NCBI GenBank assembly: GCA_037013685.1
Contig: CM072919.1
Span: 47,919,616-47,983,615, forward strand
Length of the DNA: 64,000 bases
Source: Acridotheres tristis
Taxonomy: Eukaryota; Chordata; Aves; Passeriformes; Sturnidae
Direction of reading: 5' to 3'
Positions 48,020 to 59,350 of this stretch are shown piece after piece. The notes beneath the pieces were generated by a model. That model did no database searches. It saw only the letters and a program-made list of their open reading frames with translations, and had not been told where the DNA came from. A program made the translations under genes and the position numbers. Numbering within the stretch: position 1 is the first letter of the stretch; each line of letters opens with the position of its first letter.

Positions 48020-50050
48020 AGTAGTGGTGATTTCTGCTCATCAACTCTACAGTTGCTGCTTTTGGTGATGTTATAAAAATTAGCTAACTCAATCGGACCT
48101 TCTGATTTGGTATACAGGAATTTCCTTGTCCTAGAAGGATGCTTTATGCCAACTGTTGAAATAAGACTCTTTTAAACTCATCACAGAGCTGTGGAAAAGC
48201 AGGGCAAAGCTTGGGTTTATATTCATGGCAGCAACATCAGGACGCTGTGAACCAATGAGGGGCTTCTATGAGCTACACTATGACTGCTGAGCAGCATGCT
48301 TATATACGGCAGAATTTACATGCTTATTTACTGACAGAATTTTCCTGTCAAAGGAAACATGATATAGGGCTATTTATTTGAGCCTGCAGTGGCAGAAGAG
48401 CTCACTAGCTGTGGAGTGCACACTCATCTTCCACATGAGTGCAAAGAAGTAGGAGAGAAACATCCCACATGCCTACAAAGCCTGGTGAGGATTCTAGCAA
48501 CCTGTTGGAAGAGAAAGACATGAAACCACCATTATGAGCAGTAGGAGTTGCAAAGCAGAGAACTCTTCCACTTAAATCATTACAAACAGTCCATGGTGCA
48601 CTTCATCCACATGGAAAAGGTCTTCCTACATGGCCTAAAAATCAAGCCCTAAAGGGGAGCGAATGGGAGACACTCAGGACAGAATAGACCTTTCTTGCAT
48701 CCCAGAATAAAGCAGAGCAGCCAGGACACAAGGTGACAACCTCACACAGTCAAAGTCCCACCATGGGAGGACAGCTCTTGACAATGGCAGAAAGATCTTC
48801 TCCAAATATTCATCCAGGCCTTAGTCTGGCCAACTGAAGACATTTGTATAATTCTGCTTATTTTAGGGGAAGGAGGATGTTAAAGATTTTTTTATTTTGT
48901 ACAATTGCTACCTGAATAGCATCAAACGGAAAGCAAATTATTACTGAGTTTATGTCTCTATTTCTGAGATGGAATCAATGTCATCCAAAGCACTCTGTAC
49001 AGAGAAGAGCTTCAGGATGGAGAAAATGTCTGCAGGCAAACCTTTGTGCTCACAACAGCAGAGCTGGAGAGGGAGAAGAGGTATGCTGGGCAAGCAGTTC
49101 AGCCTCACCTCTATGCCTTTTGTCCTTCAACCCTTCAACCCCGTAGGAATTCAACACAAATAACTTCACTGTGGCTGCTGAACCAGATGACCCACTAGAT
49201 GTCCTTCTTAACAAAAGTTTTTATAAAGTTAACAAAAGGCCTGTATAGCAGCTTCCCATTAAATCAGGCCCAGTATCAGTTTGTGCTCTTAGTGCGCTTA
49301 TAAACAAGTCCTCTTGGAAGAGTAATCAAACATATTTGATTAAATAGCAAAGCTTTTTTTTTTCACCTAACTTCAAGAAATATCTTTCTTAGCATTTAAA
49401 GAAAAGAATAACATCCTAGAGTCTTAATCACGTTTTTATTGTTGGGGAGAATTCCTTAATTCCCCTATAAAATTTTGTTCTTGAAAAGTTTCTGCGGACA
49501 ATTTAAATTTTATAAATTCAAAAACTGAAATGTACTTGTATACCTAGTAGATATTTATGTGAGTCAAAGTCAATCAGGCTTACACATCTTGGTATAGCAA
49601 GATTAAGACACAAAGAAAGAATAATTAAAACTCAATATTTTCATACATTAGCCAGACTCTAATATTCTGCATTTTCCTTGATTTCTTAATAGTCAATAGG
49701 TTGCTAATCTCTATTCAAAACTGTGCACTACACCTCATCTTGATATGCTTATAAGCTTTGATATCATAAGACTTATACTTCTTTTCCACCTCTAGTAAGC
49801 ATTTATTAACCTTTTGTAAGCTGTCTAAGAATAAAATCATATTGTGGAATGCGAAATAAAATATCTTGTGTTCAGAAGTCCATCAAAAAGATAGAATATC
49901 TGTCCTGGTGCAACTGATTGTTCTTATGAAGATACTAGGTGATTTGGAGGCAGCTGAACTAGATTTTCTATTATGCAAGAAACAAATAGCTTAAATACAT
50001 GTGACACATGTAAACGTATTCCTAAATAATAGGAATCTCTCACATGTATC
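48020..50050. other. Unique AT-rich sequence
   Basis: No gene or repeat is recognised. The overlapping frames at 48952-49163 share no motif with known proteins. Confidence 0.5.
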
Positions 50051-50708
50051 AGAATCACAGACTGAATGAGGTTGGAAGGAGTGTCTGAAGGTCAGGGGTG
50101 CAGTGTCCCCTGCAGCCACCCAGAGCTGGTTACCCACGCCGACAGCTTTTGAATATCCCAAGGATGGAGACTCCATAACGTCTCAAGGCCACCTGTATCA
50201 AGGATCAGTCACGCTCACAGTGATATGTTGTTTCCTGATGGTTTCAGACAGGACCTCCTGTGTTTCAGGTCACACGCACTGCCTCTGGTCCTGCCTCTGG
50301 ATACCACTGAAAACACCCTGTCTGCATCTCATTTTTAAGAGTAAGAGCCCCTGAGGCTGCTCTTCTTCAGGCTGAACAGTGCCAGCTCCCTCAGCCTTCC
50401 CCTACAGGAGAGATGCTCCACTCCCTTCCTCACCTTTGTGGCCCTTTGCTGGACTCTCTCGACTATGTCCATGACTCTCTTGCACTGGGGAGTCCAGAAG
50501 TGGCCACGGTGCTCCAGGTGTGGCCTCACCAGCACTGAGGAGAGGGAAAGAATGACCTCCCTCGCCTTCCTGGCAGCAGCCCATCTCACACAGCCCAGAA
50601 TATCATCAACTTTCTTTGCAGTAAGGCATGTTGTTGTGTCATGTTCAGCTTGTTGTCCCTCAAGATAACCAAGTCCTTTTCTGTAAAGCTGAGCATTACA
50701 TAGCTTTA
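50051..50708 (-). mobile_element. CR1 LINE, 5'-truncated, ~660 bp
   Basis: The + strand begins with the reversed CR1 tail (AGAATCACAGACTGAATGAG, GTTGGAAGGAGTG). It continues through reversed 3' UTR (TTTTGAATATCCCAAGGATG, GAGACTCCATAACG) and then reversed ORF2: CTTCTTCAGGCTGAACAG, TTTGTGGCCCTTTGCTGGAC and CCAGGTGTGGCCTCACCAGC. The element therefore lies on the - strand with its 3' end at 50051. The 5' truncation near 50708 falls in the ORF2 C-terminal third. It shares its tail type with 22013-22160. It is better preserved than the copies in the first 8 kb, suggesting a somewhat younger insertion. Confidence 0.96.
50335..50700 (-). pseudogene. CR1 ORF2 C-terminal remnant
   Basis: A continuous frame of about 120 codons reads as CR1 ORF2 C-terminus. 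From N to C it shows LVRPHLEHRGHFWTPQCKR, VERVQQRATKVRKGVEHLS and LRELALFSLKKSSLRG. These correspond to the conserved CR1 motifs LVRPHLEYC.QFWAPQ, VQRRATK and LGLFSL.KRRLRGD. In the wild-type element this region follows the RT domain. The fragment lacks RT and endonuclease, so no activity is possible. Confidence 0.88.
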
Positions 50709-51581
50709 GCAAACACCTGACCCAAATTTGATGTAATGCAACCTATTTTACAGTATGTTTTAGATTAACTTGAATTCACAGTAGAAAAGTATCTTCTGAA
50801 TTGAGAAAGTTCAAAATTTGGTCTAGGGAAAATGAGTGGGAATTTCAAGAATCTAGCCGGTCTCTTGGATCTCTCCGTTAACTGAGAATTGCTTAATTTT
50901 TTACCTAAACACACTTTCGCTACTAAGAATTTAGCAGACGATTAGAATATAACAGTATATCCCAGTAACTTTCTCTTCCAGAACCAACTTCAATGAACAC
51001 AGCTATGGAGGCAGATGTTGGCTTTGCCCACCCTAAGACTTAGCAAACACTAATAATACTAAAACTTAATAATTGCCAAACAAAGAGACAAACGATTGTT
51101 TGGTTTGAAGTCAGTCCGCTTACATATCCCCCGACAATTTAAATGAGTTCATTGTATTTTATGAGCATTAAAGCTTCCCTCTTCAACAGCCAACTAGTTC
51201 ACTTGATTTAATTTTAATACATGCTGTGAAGTAATATCCCTTGAAATTATTGGGTTATTTGAGGGTCCCCAGATGCTCCTTCCTCAGTTCTCTCTTTCAG
51301 TCCCACGTGCTGCTCTCCACACACCTCTTATGTCTTTGCTCAGCTGATGCTAGCCTACACACATATACTCATCACAACAGGAGAGTTTTCACTCTTACAG
51401 ACTCATACTCAGCAGAACAATATAGAATAAATTTCCCCTACTTATGTATATATGAACATATATGTGTGTTCATAACCTACAGTCTTCAGTGATTATAACT
51501 ACCTGACTTAGGACTTCCACTGAACCATGAGATGAGGTTTTCTTTTTTTATTTTATTCCCTCAAGTTCTCATTCTGGCGAA
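50709..51581. other. Unique AT-rich sequence
   Basis: No gene or repeat is recognised apart from short TATATG/CATATATG words near 51445-51467. Confidence 0.5.
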
Positions 51582-51616
51582 GAAACAGGAAATACAGTTT
51601 CCTGTATTTCAGTTTC
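51582..51616. repeat. Imperfect 16-bp inverted repeat, 4-nt loop
   Basis: The inner arms GAAATACAG (51589-51597) and CTGTATTTC (51602-51610) are perfect around the loop TTTC. The outer GAAAC and GTTTC extend the stem with a one-base bulge. The function is unknown. Confidence 0.7.
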
Positions 51617-53469
51617 TCCCATCCCTGAACACATAGCTGGACAAGAGTTGCCTATTGCATTTATCACACTATGTGTGGAGTTATATTTCCCATTATATCC
51701 ATCATGATCAGCAGCTGGGTATCCTTGCATAGACTGCCACTCTCTCATTAAGCCTACTAATATTGAAGCAGAACTTTCAATGCCACCAGAAATACTTGTG
51801 ATTGCCATGGACTAATTCAAGGGCTGTTACCATGGTGTTGAGCAGATCAGTTGAAGTCCTGTTGTGACAAGAGGAAATGCACAAATACCTTTCTCTCATA
51901 TACAAAGCTTCTAACAGCAGGCCCTAAAAAGAAGTGGTGGGTTACATTTAGTTATCTAGTTCTGACAATGAGATGCCCAAATGTGACACCTCTATACAAA
52001 ACTGCAAGAAAGACTTGACTTCCACTCTACTTCAGATAAGAAAGCGTTGGAATGATTTTATGTTTCCAGACTGTGGAGAATAAAAAGGAAAAAAGGTCAT
52101 GAAGAAAACAGAGTTCCATTGACTAAATCATTGCTAAAGGAGTGGGTTTTTGTCATGGTTCCTGAGAGAGTCAATTTGTTCATGTTTTTCAGAAAATTAT
52201 CTGTGACTGATGATACTTTGGGACTTTTTGCATGTGAGTGGGTGGATGCAATGCTAACCAGCTGAATCCATTTCAGAAAAATCCTTTGCTGCTGTCAGGT
52301 CCCAGACTGCAATGGAAAATGACAAAGAGCAGGAACCTAGCAATGCCACGACAATGTTGTGGTAGAAAAGTGTCCTGGAACAGCAAAGTCTCCCAGAAAC
52401 TGTCTGGATCAATGAGCTTTCTCTCTTCCATAAAGGAAACAAAAGATCTGTTATTCTTTTTCTGTCTTTCCATCTCCCTTATACCCCAACCCCCACCCCC
52501 TTCTCCATTTCCTATGTTTAGAACCATAGCCTGTTTAAAAGGTTTGTTCTGGCATGGTGACCAATTGGATCTCCATATGGTATTTATTTATTTATTCTTT
52601 GTCTCAAATGCTTTTGGCACAATATATTTACATGAGTTAGATAGTGTTTATAGAAAACTTGAATACTAGAGTTCATATAAAAGGTCATTGTCTCTCATTT
52701 CTTCTCTTATTTTGATTGAATTTTCCCCACTGTTTTTTTTCTGCTGCTAGTAATTTTATTTTTTAATAGATACTGATTTCTCTTCCAGATTTTGTTTATT
52801 TTTTGCTTGCTTTTTGTTGTGGTAGCAGGGGTTTTTATTCAACTTGACCACTCATGAGTTCTCTGTAAAGCTTCAGACAGTCTTATTACACGAGGAGTGT
52901 GGTCTTCTCTACAGTCTTGTCACTTGGAGCTACTGCCCATTTCAGTTTCTCTGAAAGAGGAAATTTATTGTGACTGAGTTCTCATATGAAGAACAGTATC
53001 TTCAAAGGCTGACATCCCATTCACTTCCTTTAACAACCTATTTCCTACCTTTAGCAAACAACTACTAAAACTGCTCCCATTTTACCTGCTTGCAGTATTT
53101 GTGGAAAACCTCACTTAACACATCCTCCAGTTCAACAGAGGGCTGTGGCAAAGCTCCAATTCAGAAAGAGCATTAGCTCCCTGTTTCCTCCTTAAGTGAC
53201 TCAGGCTGTGCTCAACTGAGTAGGAAGCCTCTTCTCATATCCACTTGTAAATAGTGCCAAATGATGTTAGGTTTAATTGCTCTGTTGTTCTACCTTCTTG
53301 GCCTTCAACAGAGTTATGTGAAGAAATAATTTTTACTAGTCATCTTCAAATTTTAAGATTAAGATTAGGAAGTTCATATATATTTATATGATACTACATA
53401 TATCTTACACCATTTTAAGTTATTATTGGTTAACATTCATACAAACTGGCTGAACAACCAATTCCAGAG
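51617..53469. other. Unique AT-rich sequence
   Basis: No gene is recognised. The 143-aa frame at 52238-52669 (+) is the longest frame in the window not explained by a repeat. However, it has low-complexity Pro/Leu/Phe stretches from a pyrimidine-rich DNA tract (52440-52520) and no family match, so it is left as non-coding. Three C-runs (CCCC, CCCCC, CCCCC) at 52485-52501 fall one short of a G-quadruplex pattern. Confidence 0.5.
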
Positions 53470-54642
53470 TGTTGGCACAGGCTCCTGTTGGAGGCCTGTC
53501 ACAAGTGGTGACCCCCAGATTCAATTGTGGGCCTGGTATTGTGTAACTTCTCCATCAGTGGCGTGGATGAAGGGGCAGGTGCCTCCTCAGGCCGTTCGTG
53601 GCTGGCACAGAGCTGGGAGCAGTGGCCATAGCCCAGAGGGCCGGGCAGCCCTTCAGAAGGGCCTGGGCAGGTGGGGAGATGGGCAGAGAGGAACTGGCTG
53701 AAATTCAACAAGGGCAAATGCAGGGTCCTGCACTGGGGAGGAACAGCCCCAGGCACCAGCACAGGCTGGGGCTGACCTGCTGGGAAGCAGCTCTGAGGAG
53801 AAGGACCTGGGGTTCCTGGGGGACAGCAAGCTGTCCATGAGCCAGCAGTGTGTCCTGGTGGCCAAGAAGGCCAAGGGTGTCCTGGGGTGCACTGGGAAGA
53901 GCATTGCCAGGAGGTCCCAGGAGGTGATCCTGCCCCTCTGCTCCACCCTGGTGAGGCACCTCTGGAGTGCTGTGTCCAGGTCTGGGCTCCTCAGAGAGAC
54001 ACAGAGCTGCTGGAGTGCTGTGTCCAGCTGAGGGTGACAAAGATGATGAGGACAGGAGCATCTCTTTTGTAAGAAGTCAGCAGTCAGGAGAGGAGAGGAG
54101 AGGAGAGGAGAGGAGAGGAGAGGAGAGGAGAGGAGAGGAGAGGAGAGGAGAGGAGAGGAGAGGAGAGGAGAGGAGAGGAGAGGAGAGGAGAGGAGAGGAG
54201 AGGAGAGGAGAGGAGAGGAGAGGAGAGGAGAGGAGAGGAGAGGAGAGGAGAGGAGAGGAGAGGAGAGGAGAGGAGAGGAGAGGAGAGGAGAGGAGAGGAG
54301 AGGAGAGGAGAGATGTCTACAAGTATCTGAAGGGAGGGTGTGAAGAAGACAGAGCCAATCTCTTTTTGTCAGTATCAAACAATAAGACAAGATGCAGCAG
54401 GCAGAAACTGCACAGGAAGCTCCACCTGTACCTGAGGAAGAACTAGGTGACCGTGCACTGGAATAGATTGCCCAGAAAGGCTGTGGAGTCTCCATCAATG
54501 GAGATATTCCAGAACTGTTTGGACGCAAATCTGTGCAATGTGCTCTGAGATGACTCTGCTTGAGCAGGGAAGTTGAGCCAGATGAGTCACTGTGGTCCTT
54601 TCCAACTTGACCCAATTTATGATTCCATGTTTCTGTGATTTT
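53470..54642 (+). mobile_element. CR1 LINE with internal microsatellite expansion
   Basis: This sense-strand CR1 runs from the RT C-terminal region to the tail. Landmarks are GAAATTCAACAAGGGCAAAT (53701), GAGAAGGACCTGGGG (53798), ATGAGCCAGCAGTGTGT (53837), GGTGATCCTGCCCCTCTGC (53922) and TGGAGTGCTGTGTCCAG (53962). After the array come GTCTACAAGTATCTGAAGG (54315), TCCATCAATGGAGATATTCC (54491) and a decayed ATGATTCCATGTTTCTGTG end near 54640. Between 54086 and 54310 the normal ~70 bp of ORF2 is replaced by (AGGAG)45. The 5' part is GC-rich, as is usual for CR1 ORF2. A second TGGAGTGCTGTGTCCAG at 54012 duplicates the motif at 53962. The element is 5'-truncated and inactive. Confidence 0.95.
54086..54310 (+). 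repeat. (AGGAG)45 pentanucleotide array inside CR1
   Basis: 225 bp, exactly 45 units with no interruption. Flanks on both sides are CR1 ORF2 sequence, so the array grew inside the element. The likely seed is the purine-rich CR1 stretch around CTGGAGAAGAGAAG, which is missing here. It reads through as GEERR (+) or LLSSP (-) without stops. This produces the window's longest frame (320 aa, -), which is antisense to CR1 and not a gene. Confidence 0.97.
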
Positions 54643-57600
54643 GTAATGACAGGTGACAACCTCTTCTAGCTATGCAAACTGTAAACTTTTCCTGAATCTG
54701 AACTTGATGGAGCATCAGATTTACCCCAAGATCTAAATTGCTTGAAAATAAATTTGAAGATCAAGGCAAACCTTAAGTGGCCACCTTGATTGGTTGAAAG
54801 GGACATCCTGTGGTGCTGCTTCCTAACCTGAGTGCTTTATGCTGATAGCCACAGCATCCATGGGCTTCTAGCATCTTACTCAACTGACAATATCTTTCAA
54901 TTTTTATGTTATAGAATAAAATTCATAATCCATCTTAGAAGAAAAGCTCTGCGTTTTCTTTTTAGTGGGTATTCCAGCTCATCAGCAATGAAGCATCATA
55001 GTGATATCAGAGTCTGCATGATGGCCAGGGGAAGAGGACCTTTTGCTCTCAGCCTATGGAGAGTTATTCTGCAACTGGAGGGAAGATTTTCATACATGTT
55101 TGGCAAAAGGCTTTTTACATCTGTTCTCGAGAAATATAGTACTTAAGGCAGGTACCAACTTTATGCCCCTAAAAAAGGAAAGATTCTTTACTAGAGTCAT
55201 GTCCTTGTTTTATGAAATTGAAAATATACAATATCATTATATACAAAAATCTGGACACAGTATGAAATTCTACTTCCCTGTGGTAACAGTACAGATAATA
55301 ATTCAGTAGTCAAAATCACTAATGCAGCCTCATCCTTCTATATTTACAAGTAATCAATGAGAAGTAGAGTAACATCCAGAAGTTAAGGTTAATGAAATCA
55401 AATGAAGAATTTCGAAAAGTCAGATGTGTTATTGATATGCTTAAATATTGACTTTAGCTCCTATGATTAGATCAATAGGGTTTAATGTCAGAATGGACAC
55501 ATCATAACAAAAGACAACAGACTTCCCTTAGGAAATGCATGATTCTGCACAATGCATGCTCTTGAACTGAAGCAGACTTTTAGAAAAGAAAAAGGAAAAA
55601 AAGAAATCTTGACCAAGATAATTTCCCCCAGTATGAATCATGGCCTGTGTTGTTTCAGTGACTACTACTTTGAAGACACGCCCTCGTTTTAGTCAGAATT
55701 TGTCTAACTTCCGTGGAAGAGCAGACAGCTATAGAACCTGAATTGCAAACTTCAATTTCCCATTTCTTAGTCTTGTTAGGGCTTTGGTGAATAGAGAAAA
55801 TGGTCCTGCATGCCACTCCACACTGCAGGTCACACTCAGGTTCCAGCATAATCTGGGGCCTCTCCTGGAACTCTGTCCATGTCACAGCTCCTTCCTGAAC
55901 CATGGGACCAGTGGTGGGCAACATTCCAGCAGGCTCAGTGCCAGCCTGATGGGTGCTGAACAGTACAACACTCTTTGTTCATGAGGACCACAAGCCACCA
56001 TGGGTGTTTTTCTCTAAGAAAGCCCCTTAATTATAAGATTACCTTTAACGAAAGAGCCATGGAGATGTCTATTACTTTCTTGGATCCTAGCTATGACAAA
56101 TAACCAATAATGCTATTTCTTTTCCCTTGCCTTTCTTGTGGAATGAACAGCTATTTATCAGCTATGGTCATTGCTCAGGGAAAACTTAAACAGCACAAGG
56201 CTAAGTCAAATATCTGTGGCCAGAGAAAAGGAGCTGTTTATAACTATGTTCTTGAGACCTGTCCCTTGTCCATTATCTTTCTGAGTGCAATAATGGTGTG
56301 GTGCCATTCTGGGCTTTAAAATGAATGGCATGTTAATACAAACTAAAATGCATCAGAGATTTCTTCGGTTATTGGATTAACAAGCTTTTTTTATCAAACA
56401 GCATTTTAAAATGTCTCAAATACACTGGTTATTTTCTTAAGGTTATTTTCTCATGCTGATAGCTAACAGAATTATCATCCTTTCATTTAGGACCTAAGCT
56501 TATTTTCCATTATTTTATGTGGTACAGATGTCCAAAACAGGAGGCTGAGTACCCCTTTTTGCTCTTGCCCAATACTTGCTTTAGTGTCTTGGAATGGTTA
56601 TGAGACTTGATAGGGAAAAAGTCAGTGCTATTGCCTCAGAGGAGTTTTAAAGCCATTTTGTTCAATAGGTGATTAAACAATCTAATTTCCAAAGGTGTTC
56701 TGTAATATCATCTTTCATTATCACTGGAACTGAGAAGTCTTTAGCAGTACATGACAGAGGAGGGGCTTTTATCAAGTCTTCAATAAAGGTATCTATTGAA
56801 TTGTCATGTTTTCTGCACTATAAATAATAACTGGACCAACTAGCAACGGATTATTGCAGACTTCTTTTGTTTGTCCGAAGATTTTTCCATAGACGTCTCT
56901 GCAAACTTTTGTTTCCCCTCACCAATTTTCTGTTTTTCCCACCTTTTAACTCACATACATCAGTGCTATTTTCTATTTCTCTAAAAATTTTTATATCTTA
57001 GGAAAAAAATATTTTCAACTCTATGCCTAATATTTAAGAAACAACAAGAACAACAATAATAACATTTTCAACTTCCTAGGCAGTTAGGGGTGATGTGTCA
57101 CTCACTAAGTGCTAGGGCAGTGGGATGGTAGCTGCAGAATATAGGCAGCTTTAAAAATGAAGGAAAACTAACAAAACAGAAAAGAAGTAAGATATTATTC
57201 TAAACTTCGCAAAGCAATGTTTTTCAACAGGACAGTTCAGTCTGAAACATTCTTGAAAGTTTTACCTAACAGCATTGTTTACCTGACCAAATTTGTTCAT
57301 GTGTTCTAAGATGCAAATATCTTTAACACTCTTCAGACACTGAGAAAAAAAATCAAAAAATATTCCAAGCTTGTACATGCAAGGCTCTTTGAAAAGAGCT
57401 CCTTAGAAAACATAGAAGTTCTTGTCAAATTTTTAGTCATGCAATTGTATAATTGTAGGAAAGCTATGTAAGATTTTTTTACTTTTTTCACTTTTTTTTC
57501 CTGAGAAAATGAGGAAAACCTCATCAATCAAAAGATACAGAGAAATTAAATTATTTTATCACAGTGTCATGCAAAACTGTCAACACACTAGGACTGATTC

Positions 57601-58844
57601 CTTGAGAGCTGAATAGCAAGTCTGGGTTGCAATTGACACAACAGATGTAACATGCAGGTGTGACCCTTCAGTCCACATTTATGTGCCATATAAAACCAAA
57701 AAACAATTTTCAAGTCAAAGTGTCAGCTAATTTAACATTACTTAGCAGCTTGTTAGCAAGGTTCTTAGTTTGTAGCATATTTGATGCCTACCATAAACAG
57801 AGTAGATAAAGAGACAGCCTGTCAGTTGTAACAAATCCACACCTGTGAGTGATCTCAGTGGTCTGGAATTCCCCAGTGCTTGATGGCCATACACCTGAAT
57901 GAACTGCTCTGCAGAAGGGAGAAGCCTAATTTGTACAAAACCTTTTCAAGGAATTAGGCCCATGACAACAAGAATTACAATGCACCGAGGTCTTCCAAAT
58001 ACTTGAACTCAGCAATCATGCTTCTATCCACTGATGTACTGTCAATGGTGAACTGACTTCAGGCAGGAATGCCATACCCATACAAACTGAAAATTATGTC
58101 CTGCTGCATGAAAATGATTGCATTAATTTACAGGCAGGCAAGGTCACCATTTTGTTGAAACTTTTTTTGTGTTTCACAAGCGGAAATGACAAAGGCAAAG
58201 CTTCATTAGTGACCTAGTAGTCCCAGACAGACAAATCAAGGTCCAAGGGAGATGAAATTCCTCCTGCACACGTTGGAGGTAATCAATCATCAGAGGTGCC
58301 CTATCATTAGGAGGGGCTTGCACTCACCAGATGCTTTGATGCACCTCGTTTCTCCTGCCACAAAAAACAGCTGTCATCACTGTAAGACAGTTCTGGTGTG
58401 CTAGCACCATTGCCAAGCTGGGTTTCAGGCTAGTTTCCCTCCCAGAGTGACTTTTTGGTTTAGCACCAGGCATCCTGTACCCAGAGGTGTTGACAAGCGA
58501 GCACATGTGGCTCACATAACAAATGAAGGCATGACCCTAGGAGAGAGTTTGGGAAGACTACAGGTTACCCTGCCGGTGGCATCAGTGAGTCTTTGCTCAA
58601 CACAGAGCTCTGCAGGATACTGTGGAGTCAGGAGACTGCAGGGGCCAGTGAAGATATTGGGACCCAATAACTTCAGAACCACTGTGCAATGCTCCATCAT
58701 CAGGCATGTGCTTACAGCAGCTGAGCTTGCTTGAAGATTCAGTTTTTTCTGAGATCCTCATCAACTTTTTCATTTTAAATCAAGGGAGACACTTCTATGA
58801 GGTTACTATCTTAGCCTACTCCATATTTTGAAATACATAGTATA
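54643..58844. other. Unique AT-rich sequence
   Basis: About 4 kb without a recognisable gene or repeat. Frames at 54832-55309, 55655-55984 and 58447-58734 have no known domain. The stretch 58440-58740 is somewhat less AT-rich, but the sense and antisense frames are equally open, which argues against coding. Confidence 0.5.
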
Positions 58845-59350
58845 ACAGCTTGGTACTGGAGCCAGTCCTGTTTAATTTTTTTATTGATGATTTGGACAAG
58901 GGGATCAAGCGACCCCTCAGTCAGCTGGCAGACGACATAAAATTGGGTGGGAGTGTTGATCTGCCAGAGGGTGAGAAGGCTCTGCAGAGGGATCTGGACA
59001 GGCTGGATCTGTGGGCTGAGGCCCATGCCATGAGGTTCAACAAGGCCAAGTGCCACGTCCTGCACTGGGGTTACAACAACCCCAGGTAGTGCCACAGGCT
59101 GGGCCCGGAGTGGCTGGAAAACTGTCTGACAGAAAAGGACTTGGGGGTGCTGGTCAGCAGGTGGCCAAGAAGGCACCAGCATCTTGGCCTTTATCAGCAA
59201 TAGTGTGGCCAGTGGGCCAGGGCACAGATTGTCCCCCTCTACTTGGTACAGGTGCACCACAAATCATGTGCATGGTTTTGGGGCCTCTGAGACAAGAGGT
59301 ACCATGGAGCAACTTTTATACTATAATATATAAAGCTATTCTGTGACTGT
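58845..59350 (+). mobile_element. CR1 LINE, RT fragment truncated at both ends
   Basis: The sense CR1 starts at GGTACTGGAGCCAGTCCTGT (58851), inside the RT palm, and continues to about 59300 through AAGGACTTGGGGGTGCTGG (59137). It then stops well short of the usual C-terminus. Most of the remaining ORF2 and the 3' UTR are missing. Only a possible tail trace, TATTCTGTGACTGT, remains near 59337. Because CR1 copies are normally 5'-truncated but keep their 3' end, this implies a later deletion. The DNA is GC-rich against an AT-rich background. Confidence 0.92.
58850..59090 (+). pseudogene. CR1 ORF2 reverse transcriptase palm remnant
   Basis: An 80-codon frame keeps the RT palm: [15 protein letters not shown], then LADDIKLGG and [18 protein letters not shown] stands where CR1 has FADD. 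The two catalytic Asp residues are retained and only the preceding aromatic residue is changed. A stop follows at 59087 (a TAG after the NNPR motif). It is the best preserved catalytic site in the window, but upstream and downstream domains are gone, so it is inactive. Confidence 0.88.

Noticed and set aside
52485..52501. G-quadruplex on the - strand
   Set aside because: Only three G-runs are present, so the four-run pattern is not met.
52238..52669. 143-aa + strand frame outside repeats
   Set aside because: It has low-complexity Pro/Phe/Leu content from a pyrimidine tract, antisense frames that are equally open, no recognisable domain, and no supporting splice or promoter signal.
53653..54615. 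320-aa open frame on the - strand, the longest in the window
   Set aside because: It is antisense to a + strand CR1, and its middle is an LLSSP repeat produced by the (AGGAG)n array, which contains no stop codon. No protein family is recognisable.
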